NCBI GenBank assembly: GCA_045542355.1
Contig: JAZQKX010000034.1
Span: forward strand, 78,357 to 142,356
Direction of reading: 5' to 3'
Origin: UMGS1532 sp045542355
GTDB taxonomy: Bacteria; Bacillota; Clostridia; Oscillospirales; Acutalibacteraceae
DNA: 64,000 nucleotides
The notes below the pieces were generated by a model. That model did no database searches and was not told where the DNA came from. It saw only the letters and a list, made by a program, of their open reading frames with translations. The position numbers and the translations under genes are program-made. This document shows, one piece after another, positions 49,006-58,135 of the stretch. The first letter of the stretch is position 1. Each line of letters begins with the position of its first letter.

Positions 49006-51633
49006 TTATTTTATCATTTCTTTAATAATATTAGTTGCAGAATCCATGGCTTCGTTTAGTTTTGAAGCATCTTTGCCTCCCGCCATAGCCGAATCTGGTC
49101 TGCCGCCACCGTTACCACCAGTTAATACAGCAACCTGCTTTACAATATTACCTGCATGTGCACCTTTAGCTACAGCGTCCTTACCACACGCACAAGCGAA
49201 AGTTAGCTTACCGTCGTTATTAACGGCGAATAACGCTATGGCGTCTGTGTATTTTGCCTTGAAAGCTTCGGTCATTTTCTTGAGTGCATCAGAATCGGCA
49301 TCGATAATGGAGCAAACAAGCTTAACACCATTAATATCTTCAGCGGAGTTAATGAGAGAATCCATCTTGCCCGATGCTAATTGAGATTCCATGCTTTCAA
49401 GCTTCTTTTCTAAAGCCTTCGCATCGTTGACGGCAGCTGAAACCTTTTTGGGTACATCGTTGATATTGCCTATTTTAAGTGCTGTCGCAGATTCTGTTAA
49501 CATAGAATGATATTTTTCGAGAAGTAACAGCAGACTTGTACCAGTGACTGCCTCTATCCGTCTAACGCCTGAAGCCACAGAACTTTCAGAAGTAATTCTT
49601 AGAAGTCCAATATCTCCTGTTCTGGAAACATGAGTACCGCCGCACAGCTCGATTGAACGGTCACCAATTTTAACAACGCGGACTTCACTGCCGTATTTCT
49701 CACCAAACAAAGCCATAGCACCCATAGCCTTAGCCTCAGCGATTGGCATAACTTTATTGATAACTTCAATGTTTTCGAGAATTGCAGTGTTAATAAAATC
49801 TTCAACAGCTTTTAGTTCGTCTTTGGTGAGGGCTGAGAAATGGGTAAAGTCAAATCTGAGGGTTGTATCGTTAACCAACTGACCAGCCTGTTCAACATGA
49901 GTTCCAAGGACGTTTCTTAGAGCGGCCTGAAGAAGATGAGCGGAAGTGTGGTTTCTCTTTATTGCGTCGCGTCTAGTAACGTCAACAGTCATGTTAATAA
50001 CATCGTCGACAGCTATTATACCAGAGTCAATGTTTACAGAATGGGTCACTACACCCTGCTGATTTTTGGTGGTGTCAAGAACAATAGCGGAGAAGTTATC
50101 GTTAGATAAAACACCCATGTCTCCAACCTGACCGCCACTTTCAGCATAGAGGACGGTTTTGTCGGTAACAACCAACACCTTATCTCCCTCTTGCGCGCTG
50201 TCAACTCGTTCATTATCCTTGATAATGGCAACTATTTTTGCTTCGCAGTAAGTTTCACTGTATCCAGAAAATTCAGTTGCATCAATATCGGAAATAATAT
50301 TTCTTTCACCTTTCCAAGCGTTGGTGTCGGAAGCTTTTCTTGAATCACGGGCACGTTGACGCTGTTCTGCCATGAGCTGGTTAAAGGTTTCTTCATCAAC
50401 TGTAAAGCCCTTATCAGCAACGATATCTATAGTTAGATCAATCGGGAAACCATAGGTGTCATAAAGCTTAAATGCATCTGCGCCAGAAATGGTTTTGTTT
50501 TTGGCATCTTTAGTGATGTCTTCAAGCATCTTTAAGCCTTGGTCAATAGTCTTACCAAAGTTTTCTTCCTCAACAGAGATTACCTTTTTGATGAAATCCT
50601 GTTTTTCGAGAAGTTCGGGATACGCGCCCTTGTTTTCATTAATTACTGTATCGCACAATTCGCTAAGGAAAGTGTGGTTTATATTAAGGAGCTTTCCATG
50701 TCTTGCTGCACGGCGGAGAAGACGTCTTAATACATATCCCCTACCCTCGTTTGAGGGCATAACACCGTCGGTAATCATAAAGGTTGTGGAACGGATGTGG
50801 TCGGTTATTACGCGCATTGAAACATCTTTTTCTTTGTTAGTCTTATATTCAATACCTGCGATTTTGGAAAGATGCTTCATTATGTTCTGAATGGTATCAA
50901 CCTCAAAAAGGTTGTCGACATCCTGAAAAATACACGCCAATCTCTCGAGCCCCATACCTGTGTCGATGTTCTTGGTTTTAAGCTCAGTATATGTGCCGTC
51001 GCCCATATTATTGAACTGAGAGAAAACATTGTTCCAGATTTCCATGTATCTGTCGCAATCACAACCAGGTTTACAATCGGGAGAGCCACAGCCGTATTTT
51101 TCACCACGGTCGAAGTAGATCTCGGAACAAGGACCACAGGGACCTGTGCCATGCTCCCAGAAATTGTCTTCTTTGCCCATTCTGACGATTCTTTCGGTGG
51201 GAACCCCTATCTTATCTCTCCAGATATTATATGCTTCATCGTCGCTTTCAAAAACAGATGGCCAAAGCTTGTCCTCAGGGATTCCTAAACAGTCGGTAAG
51301 GAATTCCCAAGCCCAAGGAATTGCTTCTTCTTTAAAATAGTCGCCAAAAGAGAAGTTACCCAGCATTTCGAAATATGTACCATGACGGGCGGTTTTACCA
51401 ACTCTTTCAAGGTCAGGTGTTCTGATGCACTTCTGACATGTGGTAATTCTATGACAAGGAGGTTCTTCCTCACCTGTGAAATACTTTTTAAGAGGCGCCA
51501 TGCCCGAGTTTATGAGGAGTAAAGAATTATCGTTGATGGGAACCAACGGAAAACTGGGTAAACGCAAATGTCCCTTGCTTTCAAAAAAGCTTAAATACTT
51601 TTCTCTTAAATCGTTTAATGAAGTCCATTCCAT
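49006..51633 (-). CDS. alaS: Alanyl-tRNA synthetase
   Basis: Charges tRNA-Ala. The 875-aa protein has the class II core near the start (HRITTCQKCIRTPDLERVGKT, motif 2 HGTYFEMLGNFSFGDYFK) and an editing domain (RNHTSAHLLQAAL, CGGTHVSRTGDIG). A coiled-coil and C-Ala region follow at the end (GGKDASKLNEAMDSA). All four zinc/editing ligands are visible. It has its own promoter with a short 5' region and no T-box. Confidence 0.97.
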   Translation of the reverse strand: MEWTSLNDLREKYLSFFESKGHLRLPSFPLVPINDNSLLLINSGMAPLKKYFTGEEEPPCHRITTCQKCIRTPDLERVGKTARHGTYFEMLGNFSFGDYFKEEAIPWAWEFLTDCLGIPEDKLWPSVFESDDEAYNIWRDKIGVPTERIVRMGKEDNFWEHGTGPCGPCSEIYFDRGEKYGCGSPDCKPGCDCDRYMEIWNNVFSQFNNMGDGTYTELKTKNIDTGMGLERLACIFQDVDNLFEVDTIQNIMKHLSKIAGIEYKTNKEKDVSMRVITDHIRSTTFMITDGVMPSNEGRGYVLRRLLRRAARHGKLLNINHTFLSELCDTVINENKGAYPELLEKQDFIKKVISVEEENFGKTIDQGLKMLEDITKDAKNKTISGADAFKLYDTYGFPIDLTIDIVADKGFTVDEETFNQLMAEQRQRARDSRKASDTNAWKGERNIISDIDATEFSGYSETYCEAKIVAIIKDNERVDSAQEGDKVLVVTDKTVLYAESGGQVGDMGVLSNDNFSAIVLDTTKNQQGVVTHSVNIDSGIIAVDDVINMTVDVTRRDAIKRNHTSAHLLQAALRNVLGTHVEQAGQLVNDTTLRFDFTHFSALTKDELKAVEDFINTAILENIEVINKVMPIAEAKAMGAMALFGEKYGSEVRVVKIGDRSIELCGGTHVSRTGDIGLLRITSESSVASGVRRIEAVTGTSLLLLLEKYHSMLTESATALKIGNINDVPKKVSAAVNDAKALEKKLESMESQLASGKMDSLINSAEDINGVKLVCSIIDADSDALKKMTEAFKAKYTDAIALFAVNNDGKLTFACACGKDAVAKGAHAGNIVKQVAVLTGGNGGGRPDSAMAGGKDASKLNEAMDSATNIIKEMIK

Positions 51634-51676
51634 AGTTTATCTTTCCAATCCTAAAATGAATTTGTATAACAGATAT

Positions 51677-51705
51677 ATTATATTATCAAAGCTTAGAAAA
51701 GTCAA
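51677..51705 (-). promoter_or_regulatory. SigA-type promoter for alaS
   Basis: On the minus strand TTGACT (51700-51705), 17-nt spacer, TATAAT (51677-51682). It lies 44 nt upstream of the alaS start, so there is no room for a T-box leader. Confidence 0.8.
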
Positions 51706-51714
51706 CCGAAATAG

Positions 51715-53085
51715 CTAACTATTATCCCTTATTTCGTGGGAAACTTTGTAAATATCTCCGCCACCCATGGTTATAACGATATCACCACTGGAGGCTATCT
51801 CGAAAATTGTTTCCTTGGCCTCTTTAAAATCATTTACACTTATGCAGTTATTAATTTTTTCAGCCAACTGTTCGGAGGTTATTCCGTAGGTATTAACCTC
51901 TCGTGATCCCATTATAGGGGTTAATATAACCTTATCAGCAATAGATAACGCTTTTATAAAATCATCCTTTAAAAGCGCAGTTCTGGAGAAAGTAAAGGGC
52001 TGAAATACAACAATAACATTTTTATAATCAAGGGCTTTTGCGGCGGACAATGTTGCTGTAATTTCTGTGGGATGATGGGCATAATCGTCGGCGAATGTTA
52101 CGCCGTTTTTTTCGCAAAGGTATTCAAATCTTCTACCTGCCCCACCAAAAGCTTCTATTGCAGTTTTTATCGACTCTGGACAAATACCCAAGGAATGAGC
52201 AACGCTGAATGCCGCCAAACCGTTATATACATTGTGTTTACCAGGCACATTCATTTCCAATGTGCATAGCTTTTTGTCGGAATGGTGCACATCGAAGACC
52301 ATTCCCCTTTTGCCCTTTTGGATGTTTGATGCCCAGTAATCATTGCTACTATCAAGACCGTATGTTTTAACCTCAATAGGAAGGCCGTTTGCAGCTTTTT
52401 TACAAAGCTCGTCGTCGCCGTTTATAAAGGTTATTTTCCCCATTGACACAAACTTTCTAAATGAGTCGGTAAGGTTTTCCATTGTTTTAAAGAATTCCAA
52501 ATGGTCGTTATCAATATTTAAAAGAACGGTTATGTCTGGAGACAATTCATGATATGTGTTTACATATTCACACGCCTCGCAAACCATATATTCGGAATTA
52601 CCTGCTCTGCCGTTAGCACCAATCAAGGGTAGCAGACCGCCAATCACAGCGGTAGGGTCATAGTCGTTCATAACAAGAATCTGAGTGAGCATTGAGGTTA
52701 CAGAGGTTTTTCCGTGGGTGCCGCATACTCCAATTACATTGTCAAATTTCCTGGTTATAGCACCAAAAAGTTTAGAACGTTCCATTGTGGGAATGTTCAG
52801 TCTTTCGGCTTCAACTAATTCGGGATTGTCCTTAGAAATAGCGGCAGAATATACAACCAATTCAGCGTCACCTATATTTTCTGCGGCATGACCCATATAT
52901 GTTTTAATTCCTAAATTCTGAATTCTTTTTAAAGGATCTCCAAGGTTATTATCAGAGCCTGTTAATATATATCCCTTGCTATGGAGAATTTCTGCAAGAG
53001 GACACATGCCTGAGCCTCCAATTCCTATCATATGAATACGTTTAATATTATCAAGAAAGGCTTCATTTTCTCTGAATTGTTTCAT
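51715..53085 (-). CDS. murC: UDP-N-acetylmuramate-L-alanine ligase
   Basis: Adds L-alanine to UDP-MurNAc in peptidoglycan synthesis. The 456-aa protein has the N-terminal IGIGGSGMCPLAEIL, the ATP loop GTHGKTSVTSML, the NIDNDHLEFF segment and ADDYAHHPTEITATL. All three Mur-ligase domains are present. A single gene with ribosome binding site GGAGG. The sporulation genes dpaAB are divergent from it. Confidence 0.96.
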   Translation of the reverse strand: MKQFRENEAFLDNIKRIHMIGIGGSGMCPLAEILHSKGYILTGSDNNLGDPLKRIQNLGIKTYMGHAAENIGDAELVVYSAAISKDNPELVEAERLNIPTMERSKLFGAITRKFDNVIGVCGTHGKTSVTSMLTQILVMNDYDPTAVIGGLLPLIGANGRAGNSEYMVCEACEYVNTYHELSPDITVLLNIDNDHLEFFKTMENLTDSFRKFVSMGKITFINGDDELCKKAANGLPIEVKTYGLDSSNDYWASNIQKGKRGMVFDVHHSDKKLCTLEMNVPGKHNVYNGLAAFSVAHSLGICPESIKTAIEAFGGAGRRFEYLCEKNGVTFADDYAHHPTEITATLSAAKALDYKNVIVVFQPFTFSRTALLKDDFIKALSIADKVILTPIMGSREVNTYGITSEQLAEKINNCISVNDFKEAKETIFEIASSGDIVITMGGGDIYKVSHEIRDNS

Positions 53086-53239
53086 TATTTTAACCTCCAG
53101 GAGTTTTAATCAATAATATTATATTGCTTTTCCCATAAAAAATAAACAGTTATTTTTAAAAAAATGGAAAATAATCAATTCTGAACAAAGAAATACATTC
53201 AGAATATAATGTATTAATAGATTTGAGGGATTGATTTAG

Positions 53240-54097
53240 ATGAATAAAAATAGTTTAGATTTACTGTTTTTAGGCGGAGATAAGCGTCAAGAACACATAT
53301 ACAAAATTCTTAGTCAAAAATTCAAAAGTAGCAAAAAATCAGCATTGGGCAACTGCGAATATGATCCTCATAAATTAAGAAATGCTGATATTATTGTACT
53401 TCCTACAATAGCAAGTTTGGATAATTACACTTTGAATGCTCCCGATATTTCCCAAAAAATATTGCTTGACGATATTATCAAGAGCGCTAAAAACTGTAAG
53501 GTAATTATTGCAGGAAAGATTTCCGAAAGTATAAGCGAAAAAATAAAGGAAAGCAGTAAGCTTTGTTATCAGTATATAGAAAGCCAACCCTTCAAAATAC
53601 TCAATGCTATCCCAACTGCAGAAGGAGCTGTTAGTATTGCTATAAACAATACAGAGAAAACGCTGTGGGGTTCAAAATGCCTGGTAATTGGTAACGGCTG
53701 TATAGGTAAAGCACTGAGCAAGATGTTGGATAATTTGGGAGCTGCGGTTGTAGTTGCGGCACGCAAAGATATGGATTTTGCGGATATAAGTTGGAGAGGA
53801 CTGGAATCGGTACATACCGAAAGAATCAATGATAAGTTAAGTAACTTTGATATTATATTCAACACAGTTCCTCACAGGGTGCTAAGTCATGAAGCGTTGC
53901 TTAATTTAGGTGATGATAAATTAATCATAGATTTAGCCTCAAAGCCGTATGGATTGGACCATTCTTTGACGGATAATTATAAATGCAATATAATTTTAGG
54001 GTCTTCCCTACCCGGCATATATTCACCCGTTACCGCTGCCGAAATAGCGGCAACATCAATAGAACAAATTATAAACGAGGTGAGCACCGATGAATAA
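53240..54097 (+). CDS. dpaA: Dipicolinate synthase subunit A
   Basis: With DpaB it oxidises the DapA product to dipicolinic acid, the calcium chelator of the spore core. The 285-aa protein has an N-terminal domain and a Rossmann motif CLVIGNGCIGKALSKML. The C-terminal ends with PGIYSPVTAAEIAATSIEQII, which is characteristic of SpoVFA. It overlaps dpaB by 8 nt. The 154-nt gap before it holds an inverted repeat (ATACATT/AATGTAT near 53193-53214) and no clear SigK box. Confidence 0.93.
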   Translation: MNKNSLDLLFLGGDKRQEHIYKILSQKFKSSKKSALGNCEYDPHKLRNADIIVLPTIASLDNYTLNAPDISQKILLDDIIKSAKNCKVIIAGKISESISEKIKESSKLCYQYIESQPFKILNAIPTAEGAVSIAINNTEKTLWGSKCLVIGNGCIGKALSKMLDNLGAAVVVAARKDMDFADISWRGLESVHTERINDKLSNFDIIFNTVPHRVLSHEALLNLGDDKLIIDLASKPYGLDHSLTDNYKCNIILGSSLPGIYSPVTAAEIAATSIEQIINEVSTDE

Positions 54098-54659
54098 AAT
54101 CAAGGTAGGCTTTTGCTTATGCGGCTCATTTTGCACACTGAGCTATTGTTTAGAACAAATGGAGCAGCTTTCTAAAACCTACAGTATTTTACCGATAGTT
54201 TCAGAGATAACCGCCAGTCAGGACACCCGATTCGGTAAGGCAGAGGAAATATTAAAAAGAATAGAAGAAATAACAGAAAGCAGAATAATCAGAAGTATAG
54301 CCGAAGCCGAGCCGATAGGCCCCAAAAATCTAACCGATATAATGCTGATTGCACCTTGTACCGGCAATACAATGGCGAAATTGGCGACTGGTATTGTTGA
54401 CACTTCCGTCACAATGGCAGCAAAATCACACCTTAGAAATTCCAGACCATTGGTAATCGCTCCTGCCACCAATGATGCATTAGGCGGAGCCGCAAAAAAC
54501 ATTGGAACACTTCTCAATTATAAAAACTATTATTTCGTCCCCTTTAAAGAAGATGACCCGATAAAAAAGCCAAAGTCAATGGTTGCTGATTTCAGCAGGA
54601 TTCCCGAAGCAATAGAATGTGCTTTAAAAGGAGAACAACTCCAGCCAATAGTTTTTTAA
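54090..54659 (+). CDS. dpaB: Dipicolinate synthase subunit B
   Basis: A flavoprotein-like 189-aa partner of DpaA. VGFCLCGSFCTLSY at the start, IAPCTGNTMAKLATGI and PLVIAPATNDALGGAAKNIGTLL are the SpoVFB motifs of the HFCD flavoprotein fold. The ribosome binding site GAGG is inside dpaA. It ends 4 nt into the stop codon of the convergent addA gene, and I see no terminator between them. Confidence 0.94.
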   Translation: MNKIKVGFCLCGSFCTLSYCLEQMEQLSKTYSILPIVSEITASQDTRFGKAEEILKRIEEITESRIIRSIAEAEPIGPKNLTDIMLIAPCTGNTMAKLATGIVDTSVTMAAKSHLRNSRPLVIAPATNDALGGAAKNIGTLLNYKNYYFVPFKEDDPIKKPKSMVADFSRIPEAIECALKGEQLQPIVF

Positions 54660-57600
54660 ATATCAATGCATTGTTGCATTTTAAAGGAATATATAATGCA
54701 TTTTAACACAGGCTTTTTGAATATTTGAGACAATGCTTTTGAATACATCAGAAGCTGTCTCGAATATTCTTTTTTATAGTATTCTGCGCTGGTTGAACTG
54801 TCGGTTTTATAGTCGATTATAACCAATCCGTCGTCGTATATCAGTACACAGTCGGCAACACCCTGAACAATAGAGTATTCATGAGAATTCAATTTAATTT
54901 CCTCGTTTAACTCGTAGGCGGGAATCTTAGAAATAAAACGGTATTCTTTCAGCACTTCTTTTGCTTTGATTATCAAGCCATAAGCAGGGCTGTTGAAAAA
55001 TGCTTTAACGCTTTCTCTGTTAATTGCTTGGGCTTCTTTTTCGGATATAAACTCCCATTCATAAAGCCGTTCTATTTCCGATTCCAGATCTTCTACAGCC
55101 GACTGAAAATTACAAGCTTCCATAAACTTATGGGTCGCTGTTCCCTTTTCGGCGGCTGTAAGCCCACCTTCGGAAATAAAACTGGGTCGGGCTTTGAAGG
55201 CAATTTCCGGAGAAATATCCTTTTTTAAAATATCAGTGACCGAGGTTTTTGCTGGTACTGAATTAACAGCTTGATAAGGGTATTCGTAGGAGATAATTGA
55301 ATCTATATTACTAACACTTATAAATTCATTATCTTCCTCTTCGATATCTCGTATATTCTCTATGAATTCCGTCTGTTCTATTGAAATATCAAAGCTGCAG
55401 TTGTAGTGAGAGCATGGATAATCTTCCTCATTGCGGCGGTAAGCAATGCCGTCGGCATGATAAAGCGCGGCAGAAACTATCCAGTCTGAATAAGAATTAC
55501 CTAACATAAGAGAGCCGTCTATAAAAGGTAAACCCGAGACAGATGCGTTTAAAGATAATTTTGTTGCTTTATTAAGATATTTATCAATATCCTTGGCTGT
55601 TGAAACAATAACAAGCTTCTCTTTAGCTCTTGTTAGCGCAACATAAAGCAATCGCAATTCTTCCTTGTATAGCTTAGATTTCATGTTACCCGAGATAAAT
55701 TTCGAGGAGATTGGACTAAGCAGAGAATTGTATTTTTTATCATAGAAAGAAAAACTTGCGCCAAAATTATCGTCGCAAACAATCTGCGATGTGGTATCGA
55801 GAATGTTAAACCTTGTCTGAGAAGAACATAGAATGCAGATAGGATATTGCAAACCTTTAGATTTATGTATGCTGGTGATTTGTACTGCATTCTCGGTGTT
55901 TAAAATATTAACTGCCAGAGAGTTCGAGGAATCTTTTTCGATATATGATACCAACTCTCTGATGCCCTTCCCTGCTTCGTTATTGAATTTACCCGAAAGC
56001 TCTAACAGCATTCGCAGATTGGATTTTCTAATTGTGCCATTTTCCAAGGATGAATAAATTTCCATAAAAAATGTCTCAGAAAACAATTTGTTTATTAATT
56101 TTTCAAGAGGTAAAACAGCATAATACATCCTGAAGCTATCGTACTGGGTGAGAAAATATTTAACCTTTTGATTGCTTTCGCTCAAAGCTGTAAGATTGCC
56201 ATATAAAGAAACATATCTGTCTTGAGACATTATTTCCGCAATTTCGCTGTCGCTGAAATTGTACAAAGGTGATTTTAAAACTGAAAGCAAAGAAATGCTG
56301 TCATTTGTATTGTCTATGGCTTTTAAAAATGACAAGGCAACCCTGATTTCACTTGCATCTTTAAAGCTTTCTGAGGGGCAATTAAGAGGTATTCCACGCT
56401 CCTTGAAGACCTTAACAAAGGTATTGACTCTGCTGTTTGGAGATCTCATAAGCAGTACAAAATCCTTGTACATAGCCCGTCGTAAGGTATCGTCACCATT
56501 ATCAATAAAAGGTTCTTTGTCAAGAGTCTTCAATATATAATCAGCAACATAATTAGCCTCATATTCGGTTACAGACATATCATTTTCTTTTTCAAGTAGC
56601 TTTATTTCAACATCAGAATTCTCGCCATTATTGAGATAAGGGGCCAGCGGTACCAACTGTTCTTCCTCGTCATAGTCCATATCGGCGTTAGCTTTGGTCA
56701 TATAAGCTGTGAACAAGTAGTTGATAAACTCACATATTCCCTTTCTGCTTCTAAAGTTACCTGTCAATAAAACTTTGCAAGGATTTTCGTTGGAAGTATA
56801 AATTGGAAATTCATTCTTTTTCTTTAAAAAGTTATCTGGATTGGCATTTCTGAAGCCGTAGATACTCTGTTTTACATCTCCAACCATAAATAACTCTTTC
56901 TTCTGCCGACTCAGAACCGCAAATAGCTCGTCCTGCAGATTGCTGGTGTCCTGATATTCATCAACAAGAATCGCATCATACATGGAATTAAAAGAATCTG
57001 TAGCGGTGCTATTATCCATTGAAAACAATTGCAGTGCAAGGTGTTCGATTTGCTCAAATGTGTAGGCATTGTTTTTGCGGGAATTTTCAAACACTGCATT
57101 ATTAAATTGTTTTATTAGCTGGATTACATCGTTTAAAACGGCTGTGAATGCATTTAATATATAAACAATTTCATGTAGCCTTGCATCAAAATTCTTTTGC
57201 AAAAATTCAATCGTTTCTTTAATTGTAGAATTGGCTTCGGATATATGCGCTGATACCATAGGGTCTTTAGAATAATTACTTCTGAGTACTGTATACTTAT
57301 AAGTTGAGAGCGAATCAATACATCCGTCCCAGTCTTTTTGTTGTGCCAAATATAATAATTGATTAAGAAATGCTACACGCGCTTCAACTGCAGGAAGATA
57401 TTTAACATTTATCAGCTCACCTGATTTGCAATACTCCAATAATTTTCTGTTGGTAAGCATTGCGTTATCTGCAGATTCAATTAATCTTTCAAAAACAAAC
57501 TCTGCCCATTGAGAATTTATAAAATCATCCGCTTGATTTGTATATTCTTTTAAAATACTATCAAGCCATTTTTCGGGATAAGGCATGGAACGACTCTTAG

Positions 57601-58135
57601 AATATATAGTCTTAATGATTTTCTTTAAATACCATTCGTCGTATCCGCTCTTTAAGGCATCTGATAACCTTGATAATACTTTATCGTTTTCTTTGAATTT
57701 GTTGAAAATAAACCTATCCAGTAAGTCGTCTATATCCGCATCCACGTTGGTTGAATCATTAATTTTAAAGTCTCTAGATATATCCAAAAGATTGAAATTT
57801 TCTCTAAGCAGAGATATACAAAAAGAATCAATAGTACAAATGGACGCTCTTTTAAAAGCCATATTCTGACGCTTTAATAAATCACTGTCGGGATTGGCTT
57901 CTAATTTATCATTAAGAGCAGTTTCAATTTTTGATTTTAATTCATCTGCCGCGGCATTTGTAAAGGTTACAATAAGAGCTCTATCTGCCATCAGTGGTGT
58001 TTCTTCGTCACAAAACCGTCTGATTATTCTTTCAACGAGGACAGCGGTTTTTCCTGAGCCAGCTGCTGCAGCAACAAGCACCGTGCCTTGTGCGTTTATG
58101 GCATTTAATTGTGAATCGGTAAATTTAACGCTCAC
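54656..58135 (-). CDS. addA: ATP-dependent helicase/nuclease subunit A
   Basis: The UvrD-type helicase subunit of AddAB, which resects double-strand breaks. The 1159-aa chain has the Q-motif and Walker A AAAAGSGKTAVLVERI, Walker B DEYQDTSNLQ, a helicase region ITSIHKSKGLQYPI and LLYVALTRAKEKL. A C-terminal PD-(D/E)XK nuclease ends with VIIDYKTD. I chose the GTG at 58135, which follows AAAGGAG; an ATG at 58153 would overlap that site. It overlaps addB by 11 nt. Confidence 0.95.
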   Translation of the reverse strand: MSVKFTDSQLNAINAQGTVLVAAAAGSGKTAVLVERIIRRFCDEETPLMADRALIVTFTNAAADELKSKIETALNDKLEANPDSDLLKRQNMAFKRASICTIDSFCISLLRENFNLLDISRDFKINDSTNVDADIDDLLDRFIFNKFKENDKVLSRLSDALKSGYDEWYLKKIIKTIYSKSRSMPYPEKWLDSILKEYTNQADDFINSQWAEFVFERLIESADNAMLTNRKLLEYCKSGELINVKYLPAVEARVAFLNQLLYLAQQKDWDGCIDSLSTYKYTVLRSNYSKDPMVSAHISEANSTIKETIEFLQKNFDARLHEIVYILNAFTAVLNDVIQLIKQFNNAVFENSRKNNAYTFEQIEHLALQLFSMDNSTATDSFNSMYDAILVDEYQDTSNLQDELFAVLSRQKKELFMVGDVKQSIYGFRNANPDNFLKKKNEFPIYTSNENPCKVLLTGNFRSRKGICEFINYLFTAYMTKANADMDYDEEEQLVPLAPYLNNGENSDVEIKLLEKENDMSVTEYEANYVADYILKTLDKEPFIDNGDDTLRRAMYKDFVLLMRSPNSRVNTFVKVFKERGIPLNCPSESFKDASEIRVALSFLKAIDNTNDSISLLSVLKSPLYNFSDSEIAEIMSQDRYVSLYGNLTALSESNQKVKYFLTQYDSFRMYYAVLPLEKLINKLFSETFFMEIYSSLENGTIRKSNLRMLLELSGKFNNEAGKGIRELVSYIEKDSSNSLAVNILNTENAVQITSIHKSKGLQYPICILCSSQTRFNILDTTSQIVCDDNFGASFSFYDKKYNSLLSPISSKFISGNMKSKLYKEELRLLYVALTRAKEKLVIVSTAKDIDKYLNKATKLSLNASVSGLPFIDGSLMLGNSYSDWIVSAALYHADGIAYRRNEEDYPCSHYNCSFDISIEQTEFIENIRDIEEEDNEFISVSNIDSIISYEYPYQAVNSVPAKTSVTDILKKDISPEIAFKARPSFISEGGLTAAEKGTATHKFMEACNFQSAVEDLESEIERLYEWEFISEKEAQAINRESVKAFFNSPAYGLIIKAKEVLKEYRFISKIPAYELNEEIKLNSHEYSIVQGVADCVLIYDDGLVIIDYKTDSSTSAEYYKKEYSRQLLMYSKALSQIFKKPVLKCIIYSFKMQQCIDI

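Noticed and set aside
48992..49384. Plus-strand frame of 130 aa
   Set aside because: Antisense to the alaS end; no ribosome binding site.
51634..51714. T-box riboswitch for alaS
   Set aside because: The promoter is only about 44 nt from the start codon, too short for a T-box.
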